Origin: Blautia sp. MSJ-19
GTDB taxonomy: Bacteria > Bacillota > Clostridia > Lachnospirales > Lachnospiraceae
DNA: 64,000 bases
Direction: 5' to 3'
Assembly: GCF_018918125.1 (NCBI RefSeq)
Contig: NZ_JAHLQA010000019.1
Span: 1 to 64,000 of the forward strand
Shown here: piece after piece, positions 63,488-64,000 of the stretch
Numbering within the stretch: position 1 is the stretch's first letter
Layout: every line of letters begins with the position of its first letter
The notes under the pieces: model-generated
What the model saw: the letters and a program-made list of their open reading frames with translations, nothing else
Database searches by the model: none
Told to the model about the DNA's origin: nothing
Translations under genes and position numbers: made by a program

Positions 63488-63844
63488 CTATTCTTTCATT
63501 TGGGGATGAAAGATCAGACTGGCAAGATAGGAAAAAATCAGTGCAGCAGAGACTCCGACAGCACAGGCTGTAAAACCTCCGGTGAAGAGACCGAGAAAAC
63601 CGTCCTGGTCAATTGCCTTTTTCATACCCTTCCAGAGAACATGGCCGAAACCCAGAAGAGGAACACTTGCGCCGGCTCCGGCATAATCGGTAAATGGCTG
63701 ATAGAGTCCGACAGCACTGAGAAGTGTGCCGAGGCAGACCAGCAGGACCATGACCCGTCCGGGGAGCAGCTTGGTTTTGTCCAGAAGGATCTGGACAAGG
63801 GCGCAGATCAGTCCGCCGACCCAGAATGCATTAAAATAATCCAT
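63488..63844 (-). CDS. spoVAE: SpoVAE
   Basis: 118 residues with four hydrophobic helices: FWVGGLICALVQILLDKTKLLPGRVMVLLVCLG, GLYQPFTDYAGAGASVPLLGFGHVLWKG and DGFLGLFTGGFTACAVGVSAALIF, a clear SpoVAE pattern. It is part of the dipicolinate channel. Its ribosome site AAAGGAGG lies in the end of spoVAD, so the two are co-translated. Confidence 0.92.
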   Translation of the reverse strand: MDYFNAFWVGGLICALVQILLDKTKLLPGRVMVLLVCLGTLLSAVGLYQPFTDYAGAGASVPLLGFGHVLWKGMKKAIDQDGFLGLFTGGFTACAVGVSAALIFSYLASLIFHPQMKE

Positions 63845-63847
63845 TGT

Positions 63848-64000
63848 TTATGCCTCCTTTGTTTTGGGAATGTGTTCAAGGACGATGGCATGTGCGATGC
63901 CGGCAACGGGAGCTCCTTCATTGAAGCTGACTTTGGAAAGCATCGCACCTGTTGGCACAAAGAGAATTTTTTTCCATATTCCGGATGCGACCTTTGGAAG
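63848..64000 (-). CDS. spoVAD: SpoVAD C-terminal end (partial)
   Basis: 50 codons enter from the right edge on the minus strand and stop at 63848. LPKVASGIWKKILFVPTGAMLSKVSFNEGAPVAGIAHAIVLE fits the end of SpoVAD, the thiolase-fold dipicolinate-binding subunit. The stop lies four bases from the spoVAE start. The rest is outside the window. Confidence 0.9.
   Translation of the reverse strand, partial: LPKVASGIWKKILFVPTGAMLSKVSFNEGAPVAGIAHAIVLEHIPKTKEA

Noticed and set aside
1-64000. CRISPR array, tRNA and rRNA genes
   Set aside because: No regular spacer-repeat pattern, cloverleaf or rRNA signature was found on reading both strands.

Overview
The window suggests a spore-forming gut Firmicute of the Lachnospiraceae type (Blautia, Dorea or Ruminococcus relatives). 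The support is a sigF/spoVA sporulation cluster, an alpha/beta-type spore protein, AddAB recombination nucleases, a HelD-like ATPase, a DUF4250-type small protein, a T-box before valS, moderate GC and strong AGGAGG ribosome sites. No rRNA or tRNA gene and no CRISPR array was recognised.

Layout. (1) 1-2290: 3' end of a repeat-rich surface protein and its terminator. (2) about 2339-19385: a 17 kb integrative mobilizable element. It carries TnpV, a P4-type primase/helicase, ParM and a ParR-like partner, an XRE repressor with tandem operators, a candidate oriT, MobC, a relaxase with a long overlapping gene, a potassium cassette (TrkH, TrkA, a small membrane protein, a KdpD-like kinase, KdpE), two truncated gene remnants, a second XRE regulator, a candidate non-coding RNA, an excisionase-like protein and a Tn916-type integrase. 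A 20-21 bp direct repeat bounds it. No type IV secretion or coupling gene is visible, so transfer would need a helper. The right junction is the heat-shock promoter/operator of clpB. (3) 19.5-29.9 kb: clpB, a DUF4250-type protein, a 264-base foldback element, a MarR-ABC-ABC operon and a HelD-like ATPase. (4) 30-35.3 kb: lipoprotein, methyltransferase, Hsp33, NAD synthetase and an FMN-bind-like membrane protein. (5) 35.4-44 kb: addB-addA and a convergent RsmF-type rRNA methyltransferase. (6) 44-51.3 kb: PadR-DUF1700-DUF4097-PspC envelope-stress operon, a spore protein, and an ABC transporter whose permease carries a very long heptad-repeat coiled coil. (7) 51.4-59.3 kb: T-box and valS, an LtaS-like enzyme, folC, a small protein and a TPR protein. 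(8) 59.4-64 kb: spoIIAA-spoIIAB-sigF-spoVAA-spoVAB, then sstT, spoVAE and the end of spoVAD on the opposite strand.

How the parts work together. The mobile element brings maintenance (ParM/ParR), replication, mobilization and integration functions plus one coherent cargo: a Trk/Ktr-type K+ importer with its own KdpDE-like sensor pair, but no KdpFABC pump. It sits in an HrcA (CIRCE)-like operator and restores the operator half-site at its right end, so clpB keeps a near-consensus promoter.

Most worth checking: the potassium cassette with its unknown small membrane protein, the insertion in the clpB operator, the perfect-consensus promoter driving a structured RNA upstream of the excisionase-like gene, the 449-nt dual-coding overlap in the mobilization locus, the 264-nt foldback, the folC leader hairpin and the split spoVA locus.
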